NCBI GenBank assembly: GCA_037176725.1
Contig: JAZBRS010000035.1
Coordinates: forward strand, 43,100,001-43,164,000
Direction of reading: 5' to 3'
DNA length: 64,000 bases
Origin: Posidonia oceanica
Taxonomy: Eukaryota; Streptophyta; Magnoliopsida; Alismatales; Posidoniaceae
Positions 41,707 through 53,231 of the stretch are shown here, in pieces. A program made the translations under genes and the position numbers. How positions within the stretch are numbered: the stretch's first letter is position 1; every line of letters starts with the position of its first letter. Under the pieces are notes generated by a model. That model worked only from the letters and a program-made list of their open reading frames with translations. It ran no database searches and was not told the DNA's origin.

Positions 41707-43005
41707 ATGGGGAATCCACCCTCTGGCCTGTTTCCTCCTACGGATTCTGGGGATGACAGTTTGTGTACTCCTTTTCTTCTGACCAGCCTCCGACCCTTTC
41801 TCCAGGCACCTCCTCTGGGAGCACTCCCTGATCTAGCTACCTTTGCCTTCTCTCTACCTATGGCACCTCATGCCGAGGCACAGGGTCAACCCCCATTTCC
41901 TCTAGGCACCGATCGTCTGAGCAATCAGGTGTCTCCTTTGTCTATGGGCCAACCGCCTTGTCTCTCGAGCGTGCCTTTTGCACCCACAGCTGTCGTCCCC
42001 CTGTCTGGCCAGTCTGCTCTCTTGCCTCAGGGATTGTCGTTGACATCTCACACCGAGATATCACCACCCCTTTTGTCGGCTGTGCCCCCCTTCGACCCTT
42101 ATTTTAGATCACTTCTATATCCAACTCCTGGTCCACGTGCCGAGGCATGTTCCTTCTCCTCATCAGGTTCCTCAGTTAGGTTCCCTTTTCCTAATCCAGT
42201 AGAACCCTCGTGAGGGCCCCCTGCATCCTCTAGGTTCACCGCCCTAGCTCAAGCTTTGCAGAGCCAGTTTTCCACTATCGCAACCCCATCTCCTGCACTT
42301 CCTTTCCCTGCTCCGGTCGGGCCCCTTAGCTTTCCTGTGCCCCTTGTGCTTCCTGCTCCCCGTGAGCCGTGGCAAAAGGTGAAGCGCGCCCCACGCTCGG
42401 CTCCCAACTTTGCTCCCTTGGGCCATTCACTTAGCTTCTTATTCCCTAGGGTTGCTCATCTTTTGACACTCCATGAGGTTCGCCCACCACCGGACCCCCA
42501 TCTACAGTGGTTCAGGCCGCACCTGTTTTGTAGGTTTCATCGCTCTGTCGGGCATTCGGCCAATAGGTGCTTCACCCTGTAGAGAAGGATTCAAGATCTC
42601 ATTGATGCCGGAGCAATTGGGATCTCCACTCTTGCATCGCTTCCTTTTCTTGTAAAGCCCCTACTTCCTACCCCTCCTCTCGAGCCTTCTCTTGCTACTC
42701 CTCCCATCCAGCCAGAGCATCATGTCGCACCAGCTCGACAGGGATCGTAGCCTAAGCAAAGGCAAGGTCGCCGCTCCGAGAGTGACTACGCTCCACTAGT
42801 TGCATCATTGAGTGTTGTTTTCCCTAAGGTCGCACCATATCTGAAGCTCCCGCAAACCTGTCCACCACCGGACCCACTACCATGGTGGTTTGATGCGGGC
42901 TTGTACTATGACTACCATCGAGCTGCAGGACACTCGACTGATGGCTGCCACACTCTCCGAGACATTATTCAAGACCTGATTGGCGGGGAGGGTGAGTGCA
43001 TGTAG
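41707..43005 (+). pseudogene. gag: Decayed gag with two zinc-knuckle modules (element C, copy 1)
   Basis: One frame runs from ATG 41707 (MGNPPSG) to TAG 43003-43005, with in-frame stops at 42211, 42580 and 42748. The N-terminal part is proline-rich. The structured Gag core seen in B (GPALKWF region) is missing. Two copies of the module PPPDP..WF followed by a knuckle are present. The first is CRFHRSVGHSANRC (near 42530). The second has YDYHRAAGHSTDGC (near 42905), where the first Cys has become Tyr. Element B has one module only. The product could at best bind RNA; it cannot form a normal Gag. It is a relic. Confidence 0.8.
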
Positions 43006-43330
43006 AGGACAGTCTCGGCACCCCCAGCACCACCAACACAACTAGACCCGTTCATCTCCCCCTCTTCCGGGCGCACGACCTCTCAGGATGCGGGGACCTC
43101 AGGGACCAATCCCACCCCTCCTGTCCTTGTTGACTCCTTTTCCTCCTTGATGGATCCTCCTAATCACATCGGCCTGACTCCATTTTTGGCTCCTTTGGCT
43201 ATCCCATCTCCTTAGTCTCCCATCTCTTTGGATCAGTCGGAACAGTTTTGCAAGAATGAGGGAGAATGTGACCAAATCCGCCAGGGCAGCACCGGCGGCA
43301 TGAAAGCGGATCCAGCACTTCCACTTTGAG
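43006..43330 (+). other. Post-gag sequence, no pol (element C, copy 1)
   Basis: Proline- and serine-codon-rich sequence without a sustained frame. Where B has protease and RT, element C goes straight to an A-rich spacer. No gene is seen. Confidence 0.55.
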
Positions 43331-43890
43331 GTGGCTGACAGCTAAGTCCTTCTTCTCTTTTCTTTTTCTTGCATGCATTGTCTTTTGTTTTGCTTTCACA
43401 TTTCTCACATTATCAAAACCCCCAAAAAAAAAATATATACATGCACTCTCATTTCCTGCATGCGCATTTTACTTCCTGCATCCTGGTAAACCAAGAAAAG
43501 AAAACAACAAAAAAAATAAAAAAAATACTAAAAACAAACAAAAACATGTTTTTTCCTCTCCTTCAAGTTTTTGATTTTATGTTTCCATAAAACAGAAACC
43601 CATAAAAAGTACAAAACCAATGAAAAATCCATAAATATGCATTCTTTTCCTTGCATGCACATATCCCTTCCTGCATGTACATGTCATTTCCTGCATCTTG
43701 TAAAAGACAAAAAAAATCAAAAAATCAAGAAACAAAAAAAACATGCTTTCCTTTCCACTGGTATTCCCTTTTTTAAGATTTCTTAAAATGAAAAAGCCAT
43801 AAAAAAAATACAAAACACATGGAAAAATCCAAAAACATGCTTGTTCCCTTCGTAAAATACAAAAAAACCTAAAAAAAAACCTGGCTTGGG
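43331..43890 (+). repeat. A-rich spacer with CATGCA and AAACCCATAAAAA words (copy 1)
   Basis: Poly-A-interrupted sequence with three similar blocks (TTTCCTTGCATGCA or TTTCCTGCATG followed by an A-rich run). It is repeated at 47370-47960 in copy 2. It recalls the A/G tracts after pol in A and B. Confidence 0.7.
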
Positions 43891-45166
43891 GCAAATAAGC
43901 AGCGCCAAGAGGATGTCAAGCATCAACAGTCTCAGGCAGGACTCACCTGAGCAGTGCCATTTCCTGCATGCGACTACAAAGTGAGACTGAGAGCAGCACA
44001 GAACATCTCGTTGAATGCGAAACTCCAAGAGTGAGATCTATCCAATTAAGAGAGTCCACCAGACATGGAGAGGACCAAAGCAGAGCAAAGCATAGCTAGA
44101 GGCTGCCTGTACACATTGCAGAGGCTGAAAGTGTGCGCAGACCAGCCGAACTCTTAACGCCTCATCAGGGACCACTACCCCAAGAAGGCATAGACATGCA
44201 TATCCAAAAGAATAAAGATCATGTGAGTAGAAAAATATGATAACAAGATATGCAAGTTAGGCAGAAAAGAAAAATGAAGAAAGAAGTTGAAGAAAGAAGG
44301 CGCTCATGAGAGGAATGACTCGGACAGGCACCACTTCCAACTACAAGCACCACAATGCCAAATGCACGGGAAGCACTATCAGGAGGACCTAACCCCACCC
44401 TCCGAGCGTAGCAGCATGCTCCAACCCCTCCGTGCAGACAACAATTCTACATCCTTAGCAGGCTAGATGCGACTCCAGTCACTCATGAGGGGAAAAGAAA
44501 TACAATCCGTGAGTGTTAAAAGTGGTAATCGGTCCCCAAGGACTTGAGACAGAAGCTATGAAGCTACACCCAACGCCTCTGCTACCCACATGCAGCCAAA
44601 GGCTATGCTTTGCAAAGCCGAGACCTCCTCCCGAACTGAGAATGAGGAAGAGAGCCACCGACCACCACTCGGCATGGCGTTGTGCAAGGATCGAGAATCC
44701 CCTGAGTCAGAAATTACAGAAGCATCCTCTCGGCATCAGCTGCTTTGAATCCAAGGCCACCAAAAACATAAGTGCATGATAATCTACCTTCCCTTCTTCC
44801 TGTTTTCAAAAATCGGAGTCAAGGACGAGCACTTTTTGCCTGACCTCACTCAGAGGCTCTGTGCTTTTTAAACGTTTTGGCCCCCCACTGCGTTGGGAGG
44901 TCCGTGATGACTGGTATGTCCCATGTTTGCCACTCCATGGCATTACAGTGCATGCCCACTCCGAGACCATTGCTCACCCACAACGATGGGCCCCCATATT
45001 TTCCTTTGCATCAACCCATTGCATTCCCCCACCAGCATTGCACATTGCACGGCGAGTACTTACATTCATCCTCCTTGCATCCGGGCTGGTAACCCAATCT
45101 ACTCTCCTGACAAGCGCGTTAGTTTTGTCTATGTCTCCGTTTTGATGCCAAGGGCGTTTCAGCTGT
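43891..45166 (+). other. Unassigned internal sequence of element C (copy 1)
   Basis: No recognisable gene or motif. It recurs nearly unchanged at 47960-49266 in copy 2. ORFs of about 90-140 codons are present in both but show no recognisable domain. Confidence 0.5.
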
Positions 45167-45194
45167 CCCCTGATATCATCCCTGATACCAGAGG
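45167..45194 (+). promoter_or_regulatory. Decayed copy of the conserved hairpin (copy 1)
   Basis: The arms CCCCTGATATC and GATACCAGAGG have two mismatches relative to the perfect copy at 49267 in copy 2. Confidence 0.7.
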
Positions 45195-45240
45195 CATCTT
45201 TTTTGCTAGCCCGTGGTATTACCCTCCCTTTGCATGCCCC

Positions 45241-46030
45241 TTCGGGATCAAGTTTGCTTGCTTCCTTAATTTGAGGACAAGCGCCTTTGCGTGCCTTTTC
45301 GAAGTCACGTCTATTTGTTTGCTTGTATCCTTAATTTGAGGACAAGCCCGCTTACATGCCCCTTCGGGGTCATGTTTGCTTGCTTCCTTAATTTGAGGAC
45401 GAGCGCCTTTGTGTGCCTTTTCGAAGTCACGTCTGTTGCTTGCTCGCTTCCTTAAGTTGAGGACGAGCGCCTTTGCGTGCCTTTTCGAAGTCATGTCTGT
45501 TTGCTTGCTCACTTCCTTAAGTTGAGGATGAGCGCCTTTGTGTGCCTTTTCGAAGTCATGTCTGTTTGCTTGCTCGCTTCCTTAATTTGAGGACGAGCGC
45601 CTTTGCGTGCTATTTCGAAGTCATGTCTGTTTGTTTGCTCGCTTCCTTAATTTGAGGACAAGCGCCTTTGCATGCCTTTTCGAAGTCACGTCTGTTTGTT
45701 TGCTCACTTCCTTAATTTGAGGAAGAGCCCCCTTGTGTTTCTCTTCGGAGTCTCGCGGGCTTACTTCCTTAATTTGAGGAAGAGTCCCCTTGCGTTTCTC
45801 TTTGGAGTCTCGTGGGCTTGCTTTCTTAATTTGAGGAAGAGCCCCCTTGCTTTTCTCTTTGGAGTCTCATGGGCTTACTTCCTTAATTTGAGGAAGAACC
45901 CCCTTGCATGTCTCTTCGTAGTCTCGTGGGCTTACTTCCTTTATTTGAGGAAGAGCCCCTTTGCGCTTCTCTTCGGAGTCTCGCAGGCTTACTTCCTTAA
46001 TTTGAAGAAGAGCCCCCTTGCGTTTCTCTT
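45241..46030 (+). repeat. 65-bp and 57-bp minisatellites (copy 1)
   Basis: Units start CTTCCTTAATTTGAGGA. The 65-bp form (with GCGTGCCTTTTCGAAGTCAC) runs to about 45715 and the 57-bp form (with GCGTTTCTCTTCGGAGTCTC) to 46030. Because 57 is a multiple of 3 it yields an artefactual ORF of repeated 19-residue units. Confidence 0.92.
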
Positions 46031-46034
46031 CACC

Positions 46035-47032
46035 CCTTTTGTTGGCTGTGCCCCCCTTCGACCCTTATTTTAGATCACTTCTATATCCAACTCCTGGTCT
46101 ACGTGCCGAGGCATGTTCCTTCTCCCCATCAGGTTCCTCAGTTAGGTTCCCTTTTCCTAATCCTGTAGAACCCCCGTTAGGGCCCCCTGCGTCCTCTAGG
46201 TTCACCCCCCTTGCCGCCTTATCCCCCCAGGTTGAATCCTTCTCTCAGTTGGCTCAAGAGATGTAAGACCAAGCTCAAGCTTTGTAGAGCCAGCTTTCCA
46301 CTGTCGCAACCCCATCTCCTGCACTTCCTTTCCCTGCTCCGATCGGGCCCCCCTAGCTGTCCTGTGCCCTTGGTGCTTCTTGCTCCCCGTGAGCCGGGGC
46401 AAAAGGTGAAGCGCGCCCCACGCTTGGCTCCCGACTATGCTCCCTTGGGCCATTCACTTAGCTTCTTATTCCCTAGGGTTGCTCATCTTTTGACACTCCT
46501 TGAGGTTCGCCCACCACCAGACCCCCGTCTACAGTGGTTCAAGCCGCATCTGTTTTGTAGGTTTCATCGCTCTGTCGGGCATTCGACCAATAGGTGCTTC
46601 ACCCTGCTGAGAAGGATTCAAGATCTCATTGATGCCGGAGCAATTGGGATCTCCACTCTTGCAACGCCTCCTTTTCTTGTAAAGCCCCTACTTCCTGCCC
46701 CTCCTCTCGAGCCTTCTCTTGCTACTCCTCTTGTTGAGCTAGAGCATCACGTCGCACCAGCTCGACAGGGATCGCATCCTAAGCAAAGGCAAGGTCACCG
46801 CACCGAGAGCGACTACGCTCCACTAGTTGCATCATTGAGTGTTGTTTTCCCTAAGCTCACATCATATCTGAGGCTCCCGCAAACCCGTCCACCACCGGAC
46901 CCACTGCCACGGTGGTTTGATGCGGGCTTGTACTGTGACTACCATCGAGCCGCAGGACACTCGACTGGTGGCTGCCACACTCTCCGAGACGTTATTCAGC
47001 ACCTGATTGGCGGGGAGGGCGAGTGCGTGTAG
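46035..47032 (+). pseudogene. gag: Decayed gag with two zinc-knuckle modules (element C, copy 2)
   Basis: This is the duplicate of the second half of 41707-43005. The early part is in another frame, with a stop at 46264, and the knuckle part is open in the frame ending at TAG 47030-47032. Both knuckles are intact here: CRFHRSVGHSTNRC near 46556 and CDYHRAAGHSTGGC near 46930, each preceded by PPPDP..WF. It is a partial copy, cut at the duplication junction and lacking the N-terminus and the Gag core. Confidence 0.78.
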
Positions 47033-47369
47033 AGGACGGTCTCGGCACCCCCAGCACCATCAACACAACCTGACCCATTTGTCTCCCCCTCTTCTGGGTG
47101 CACGACCTCTCAGGATACGGGGACCTTAGGGACCAATCCCTCCCCTCCTGTCCTTGTTGACTCCTTTTCCTCCTTGATGGATCCTCCTAATCACATCGGC
47201 TTGACTCCATTTCTAGCTCTTTTGGCTATCCCATCTCCTCAGTCTCCCATCTCCTTGGTTCAGTCGGAACAGTTTTGCAAGAATGAGGGAGCACGTGACC
47301 AAATCCGCCAGGGCAACGCTGGCGGCACGAGAGCAGATCCAGCACTTCCACCGTGAGGTGGATCACTGG
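47033..47369 (+). other. Post-gag sequence, no pol (copy 2)
   Basis: Counterpart of 43006-43330. No gene. Confidence 0.5.
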
Positions 47370-47960
47370 TAAGTCCCTCTTCTCTTTTCTTTTTCTTGCA
47401 TGCATTGTCTTTTGTTTTGTTTTCATGTTTCTCACATTATCAAAACCCCAAAAAAAAATATATACATGCACTCTCATTTCCTACATGCGCATTTTACTTC
47501 CTACATCCTGGTAAACCAAAAAGAAAAAAAAACAATAACAAAAAAAAATAAAAAAATACTAAAAACAAACAAAAACATGTTTTTTCCACTCCTTCCAGTT
47601 TTTGATTTTATGTTTCCATAAAACAAAAACCCATAAAAAGTACAAAACCAATGAAAAATCCATAAATATGCACTCTTTTCCATGCATGCACATATCCCCT
47701 CCTGCATGTATATGTCATTTCCTACATCTTGTAAAAGACAAAAACATCAAAAAAATCAAAAAATCAAGAAACAAAAAAAACATGCTTTCCTTTCCGCTGG
47801 TATTCCCTTTTTTATGTTTTCTTAAAACGAAAAAGCCATAAAAAAAATACAAAACACATGGAAAAATCCAAAAACATGCTTGTTGCCATCCTAAAATACA
47901 AAAAAACCTAAAAATAATAATAATAATAATAAAATAATAATAATAATAATAATTTATAAT
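47370..47960 (+). repeat. A-rich spacer with (AAT)n microsatellite (copy 2)
   Basis: Repeats 43331-43890. At 47911-47953 there is an interrupted AAT/ATA microsatellite absent from copy 1, so it arose after the duplication. Confidence 0.8.
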
Positions 47961-49266
47961 CAGAAAACCTGGCTTGGGGTATATAAGCAGCACCGAGTAG
48001 ATGTGTAGCATCAACAGTCTCAGGTAGGACTCACCTGAGCAGCGCCATTTCCTACATGCAACTACAAAGTAAGACTGAAAGCAGCACAAAACTTCTCGTT
48101 GAATGCGAAACTCCAAGAGTGAGATCTATCCAATTAAGAGAGTCCACCAGACATGGAGAGGACCAAAGAAGAGCAAAGCATAGCCAGAGGCTGCCTGTAC
48201 ACAATGCAGAGGCTGAAAGTGTGCGCCGACCAGCCGAACTCTTAACGCCTCATCAGGGACCGCTACCCCAAGAAGGCATAGACATGCATATCCAAAAGAA
48301 TAGAGATCATTTGAGCAGAAAAATATGATAACAAGATATGCATGTTAGGCAAAAAAGAAAAATGAAGAAAGAAGTCGAAGAAAGAAAGCGCCCATGAGAG
48401 GAATGATTCGGACAAGCATCGAAGCCCCCTCAACTTCCAACTACAAGCACCACAACGCCAACTACACGGGAAGCATTATCAGGAGGACCTGACCCCACCC
48501 TCCGAGTGCAACAGCACGCTCCAGCCCCTCTGTGCTGACAACAATTCTACATCCTTGCTAGGCTAGATGCGACTCCAGTCACTCATGAGGGGAAAAGAAA
48601 TACAATCCGTGAGTGTTAAAAGCGGTAATCGGTCTCCGAGGACTTGAGACGGAAGCTATGAAGCTACACCGAACGCCTCTGCTACCCACATGCAGCCAAA
48701 GGCTATGCTTTGCAAAGCTGAGACCTCCTCCCGAACTGAGAATGAGAAAGAGAGCCACCGACCACCACTCGGCATGGCGTTGCGCAAGGATCGAGAATCC
48801 CCTGAGTCAGAAATTGCAGAAGCATCCTCTCGGCATCAGCTGCTTTGAATCCAAGGCCACCAAAAACATAAGTGCATGATAATCTACCTTCCCTTCTTCC
48901 TGTTTTCGAAAATCGGAGTCAAGGACGAACACTTTTTGCCTGACCTCGCTCAGAGGCTCCGTGCTTTTTAAAAGTTTTGGCCCCCCACTGCGTTGGGAGG
49001 TCTGTGATGACCGGTATGTCCCATGTTTGCCACTCCATGGCATTACAGTGCATGCCCACTCCGAGACCATTGCTCACCCACAACGATGGGCCCCCGTATT
49101 TTCCTTTGCATCAACCCATTGCATTCCCCCACCAGCATTGCACATTGCACGGTGAGTACTTACATTCATCCTCCTTGCATCCGGGCTGGTAACCCAATCT
49201 ACTCGCCTGACAAGCGCGTTAGTTTTGTCTATGTCTCCGTTTTGATGCCAAGGGCATTTCGGCTGT
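47961..49266 (+). other. Unassigned internal sequence of element C (copy 2)
   Basis: Near-identical to 43891-45166. No gene recognised. Confidence 0.5.
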
Positions 49267-49294
49267 CCCCTGGTATCATCCCTGATACCAGGGG
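49267..49294 (+). promoter_or_regulatory. Conserved hairpin, intact (copy 2)
   Basis: Arms CCCCTGGTATCA (49267-49278) and TGATACCAGGGG (49283-49294) pair perfectly around TCCC, followed by CATCTTTTTT. Confidence 0.82.
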
Positions 49295-49339
49295 CATCTT
49301 TTTTGCTGGCCCGTGGTATTACCCTCTCTTTGCATGCCC

Positions 49340-51510
49340 CTTTGGGATCATGTTTGCTTGCTTCCTTAATTTGAGGACGAGTGCCTTTGCATGCCTTTTC
49401 GAAGTCACGTATGTTTGTTTGCTTGCATCCTTAATTTGAGCGCAAGCCCCCATACATGCCCCATCAGGGTAATGTTCTCTTGCATCCTTAATTTGAGGAC
49501 GAGCGCCTTTGCGTGCCTTTTTGAAGTCACATCTGTTTGCTTGCTCGCTTCCTTAATTTGAGGACGAGCGCCTTTACGTGCCTATTCGAAGTCACGTATG
49601 TTTGCTTGCTTGCTTCCTTAATTTGAGGATGAGCGCCTTTGCGTGCCTTTTCGATGTCACGTCTGTTTGCTTGCTCGCATCCTTAATTTGAGGACGAGCA
49701 CCTTTGCGTGCCTTTTCGAAGTCACGTCTATTTACTTGCTCGCTTCCTTAATTTGAGGACGAGCGCCTTTGCGTGTCTTTTCGAAGTCAAGTCCGTTTGC
49801 TTGCTCGCTTCCTTAATTTGAGGACAAGCATCTTTGCGTGCCTTTTCGAAGTCACATCTGTTTGCTTACTCGCTTCCTTAATTTGAGGACGAGCGCCTTT
49901 GCGTGCCTTTTCAAAATCACGTCTGTTTGCTTGCTCGCTTCCCTAATTTGAGGACGAGCGCCTTTGCGTGCCATTTTGAAGTCACGTCTCTTTGTTAGCT
50001 CGCTTCCTTAATTTAAGGACGAGCGCCTTTGCGTGCCTTTTCGAAGTTACGTATGTTTGCTTGCTCACTTCCTTAATTTGAGGACGAGCGCCTTTGCGTG
50101 CCTTTTCGAAGTCACATCTGTTTGCTTCCTCGCTTCCTTAATTTGAGGACAAGCGTCTTTGCGTGCCTTTTTGAAGTCACGTTTGTTTGCTTGCTTGCTT
50201 CCTTAATTTGAGGACCAGCGCCTTTGCGTGCCTTTTCGAAGTCACGTCTGTTTATTTGCTCGCTTCCTTAATTTGAGGACGAGCGCCTTTGCATGTCTTT
50301 TCGAAGTCACGTCTGTTTGCTTGCTCGCTTCCTTTAGTTGAGGATAAGCGCCTTTGCGTGCCTTTTCGAAGTAATATCTGTTTGCTTGCTCGCTTCCTTA
50401 ATTTGAGGACAAGCGCCTTTGCGTGCCTTTTCGAAGTCACGTCTGTTTGTTTGCTCACTTCCGTAATTTGAGGACGAGCGCCTTTGCATGCCGTTTCAAA
50501 GTCACGTCTGTTTGTTTGCTCGCTTCCTTAATTTGAGGAAGAGTCCCCTTGCGTTTCTCTTCGGAATCTCGCGGGCTTACTTCCTTAATTTGAGGAAGAG
50601 CCCCCTTGCTTTTCTCTTCAGAGTCTCGTAGGCTTGCTTCCTTAATTTGAGGAAGAGTCCCCTTGCGTGTCTCTTCGGAGTCTCGCGGGCTTGCTTCCTT
50701 AATTTGAGGAAGAGCCCCCTTGCGTGTCTCCTCGGAGTCTGGCGGGCTTACTTCCTTAATTTGAGGAAGAGCCCCTAGCGTTTCTCTTCGGAGTCTCGCA
50801 GGCTTACTTCCTTAATTTGAAGAAGAGTCCCTTTGCGTTTCTCTTCGGTGTCTCGCAGGCTTACTTCCTTAATTTGAGGAAGAGCCCCCTTGCGTTTCTC
50901 TTCGGAGACTCGCAGGCTTGCTTCCTTAATTTGAAGAAGAGCCCCCTTACGTTTCTCTACGGAGTCATGCGGGCTTACTTCCTTAATTTGAGGAAAGCCC
51001 AGTTGCGTTTCTCTTCGAAGACTCGCAGGCTTGCACCCTTAATTTATGGAAGAGCCCCCTTGCATTTCTCTTTGGAGTCTCGCGGGCTTACTTCCATAAT
51101 TTGAGGAAGAGCCCCCTTGCGTTTCTCTTCGGAGTCTCGCGGGCTTGCTTCCTTAATTTGAGGAAGAGCCCCCTTGCGTTTCTCTTTGGAGTCTTGCGGG
51201 CTTGCTTCCTTAATTTGAGGAAGAGCCCGCTTGAGTGTCTCTTCGTAGTCTCGCGCGCTTACTTCCTTAATTTGAGGAAGAGCCCCCTAGCGTGTCTCAT
51301 CGGAGTCTCACGGGCTTGCTTCCTTAATTTGAGGAAGAGCCCCCTTGCGTTTCTCTTCGGAGTCTCACGGGCTCACTTCCTTAATTTGAGGCAGAGCCTT
51401 CTTGCGTGTCTCGTCGGATTCTCGCGGGCTTACTTCCTTAATTTGAGGAAGAGCCCCTTTGCATGTCTCTTCTGTGTCTCGCAGGCTTGCTTCCTTAATT
51501 TGTGGAAAAG
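49340..51510 (+). repeat. 65-bp (about 18 units) then 57-bp (about 17 units) minisatellites (copy 2)
   Basis: The 65-bp form spans 49340-50525 and the 57-bp form 50526-51510. Both share CTTCCTTAATTTGAGGA and so derive from one ancestor. The switch between forms is sharp, as in copy 1. Confidence 0.93.
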
Positions 51511-51985
51511 CCTTGCGGCATCGTTCGTTTCCTTTCGGGCTGACATCCCTAACTGTTCGGCTGACAACCGTCACAATGTCTAGCTTTCTTTGATGCCAGG
51601 AGCACTTCTGTTGCCTCTTGGTATCATTTTCCGATACCAAGGGCATCTTTTTTGCCACCTTGAGGTATCTTTCGTTTTCTTTTTTTGGACTGGCAGCCCT
51701 AACTGCTCGCCGACAACCGTCGACCTGTCTGGCGTCCTTCCCCGATGCTAGGGTCATCTTTGTTGCTGCCTTCGGTATCTTACCCTCATCTCCTCCCGGG
51801 CTAGCAACCCCAAATGCCCGGATGACATCCATTAAAGTGTCTGGCATCGCGTGCGGCAAGCACGATAGTCTTGTCTGGAGTTCTTTTTCGGGCAGGCAGC
51901 CCTAACTGCCCGGACAGCAAGCACGTTAGTCTTGTCTGGCGGCTCTCTTTGCGCAAGTTTGGATTAACATCCAACTTGTCGCCCG
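51511..51985 (+). repeat. Degenerate 3' units with hairpins (element C)
   Basis: Three to four diverged units of about 120-150 bp each hold a GGCTGACATCCCTAACTG-type hairpin and a GATGC-rich part. CTTGGTATC (51617-51625) pairs with GATACCAAG (51633-51641), a changed version of the conserved hairpin. CGGGCAG/CTGCCCG near 51890 and TTGGAT/ATCCAA near 51960 are further stems. Confidence 0.7.
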
Positions 51986-52605
51986 ACATCGCATGACATT
52001 CCATTGCAAACATTGCATTATATTGCATGCATCGCATTGCATGCCATTGCATTACATTGCATGCATCGCATTGCATCCCGTCGCATACATTGCATTATAT
52101 TGCATGCATCGCATTGCATGCCATTGCATTACATTGCATGCATCGCATTGCATCCCGTCGCATACATTGCATTGCATTACATGGCATACATCGCATTGCA
52201 TTCCATTGCATACATTGCATTACATTGCACACATTGCATTGCATTCCATTGCATACAGTGCATTACATTGCACACATTGCATCACATTCCATTGCATACA
52301 ATGCATGCATCGCATTGCATTCCATTGCATTACATTGCATGCATCGCATTGCATCCCGTCGCATACAACGCATTGCATTACATGGCATACATCGCATTGC
52401 ATTCCATTGCATACATTGCAATACATTGCTCACATTGCATTGCATTCCATTGCATACATCGCATTGCATTACATTGCATTGCATTCCATTGCATACATCG
52501 CATTGCATTCCATTGCATACATCGCATTGCATTACATTGCATTGCATTACATTGCATGCATCGCATTGCATTTCACTGCATAACATTGCATTACATTGCA
52601 TTCTC
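51986..52605 (+). repeat. GCAT-rich satellite, 77-bp higher-order period at the start
   Basis: Short ATTGCAT and GCATCGC words repeat throughout. A 77-bp unit beginning ATTATATTGCATGC recurs at 52017 and 52094; later units are shorter. Because the words are 5-8 bp long, all three forward frames are open for long stretches, which is not evidence of coding. Confidence 0.9.
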
Positions 52606-53218
52606 ATTGCGCTGCTACTCCCTGTAGTCATTACACCAATCTTCACACTCCGCGTTCCCAAACACGGCATACCTATGAGTCGAACCCCTGGTTCGTGCAC
52701 TATTTAAAGTGGTATCTTCAGCAATCGCAGCTTCCTTGCAGCCAGCCAGTTTTAGATGACACCCTTGGTAGTGCACGGCTCAGGATTGCTTCCTTGGCAT
52801 TACGCGTCTGCCACCACATGCACACCCACAGCATCTTGTTACACATGCATCGCCTTTGCCTCGGGAGTTCCAAGCGAACGGCACCCCTGCGTTGAAGTTA
52901 ATTTGGCCCAGCACACTTTAATCGTACGGCTTTCCCTTAAGTGCGGTCCGACGAGCTGCATTGCATTTTCCACCAAACCACGTGCATGCATCACCTGCTT
53001 TTCCCCTAGTGGAGTACAGCGCAACGAGCACTAGTGTAAGCATCACATTAGCGTAAGCATTGGCATGAGCATCTGCATTTGCATTTGCATCACGGCAATG
53101 AGTCACGACTTCCGGCGCATCCCCCAAGTAAGTGACTCGCGCCAACAGCAACCTTTGGCTCTCAGGTGGGGTGTCTTGTCAACCCTAAGCAGCGGCCTTG
53201 GTTCCCTCGACCTCGCTC
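52606..53218 (+). other. Pre-LTR region of element C
   Basis: No gene. The last 180 bases match the pre-LTR regions of A, B and E. The TTCGGCG hairpin has decayed (near 53110), while GTGGGGTGTC at 53166-53175 still pairs with the LTR start GACACCCCAT at 53236-53245. Confidence 0.6.
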
Positions 53219-53231
53219 AGGGAGGGGCATC
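53219..53231 (+). promoter_or_regulatory. Polypurine tract (element C)
   Basis: AGGGAGGGGCATC directly before the 3' LTR. Confidence 0.85.

Larger units (their letters stand above)
42066..51510 (+). repeat. Tandem duplication of about 4 kb in element C
   Basis: Copy 1 is 42066-46031 and copy 2 starts at 46032. The offset is 3,966 bases at the CCCCTTTTGT start of both. Each copy has gag knuckles, A-rich spacer, conserved hairpin and the 65-bp then 57-bp minisatellites. Copy 2 keeps longer minisatellites and ends at 51510. At the junction a 57-bp unit breaks off into gag sequence at 46031. Confidence 0.9.

Noticed and set aside
44513..45145. ORFs of 88 to 138 codons in element C, repeated near 48613-49439
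   Set aside because: They repeat only because the 4-kb segment is duplicated. No domain, signal or codon pattern supports them.
50817..51583. ORFs with repeated FLNLRKSPLAFLFG units
   Set aside because: Translation of the 57-bp minisatellite (19 codons per unit) with no start context and frequent breaks between units.
52004..52707. Cys/His-rich ORFs of about 200 codons
   Set aside because: The GCAT satellite is open in all three frames and gives the same His-Cys-Ile words in each. It is not a zinc-finger gene.
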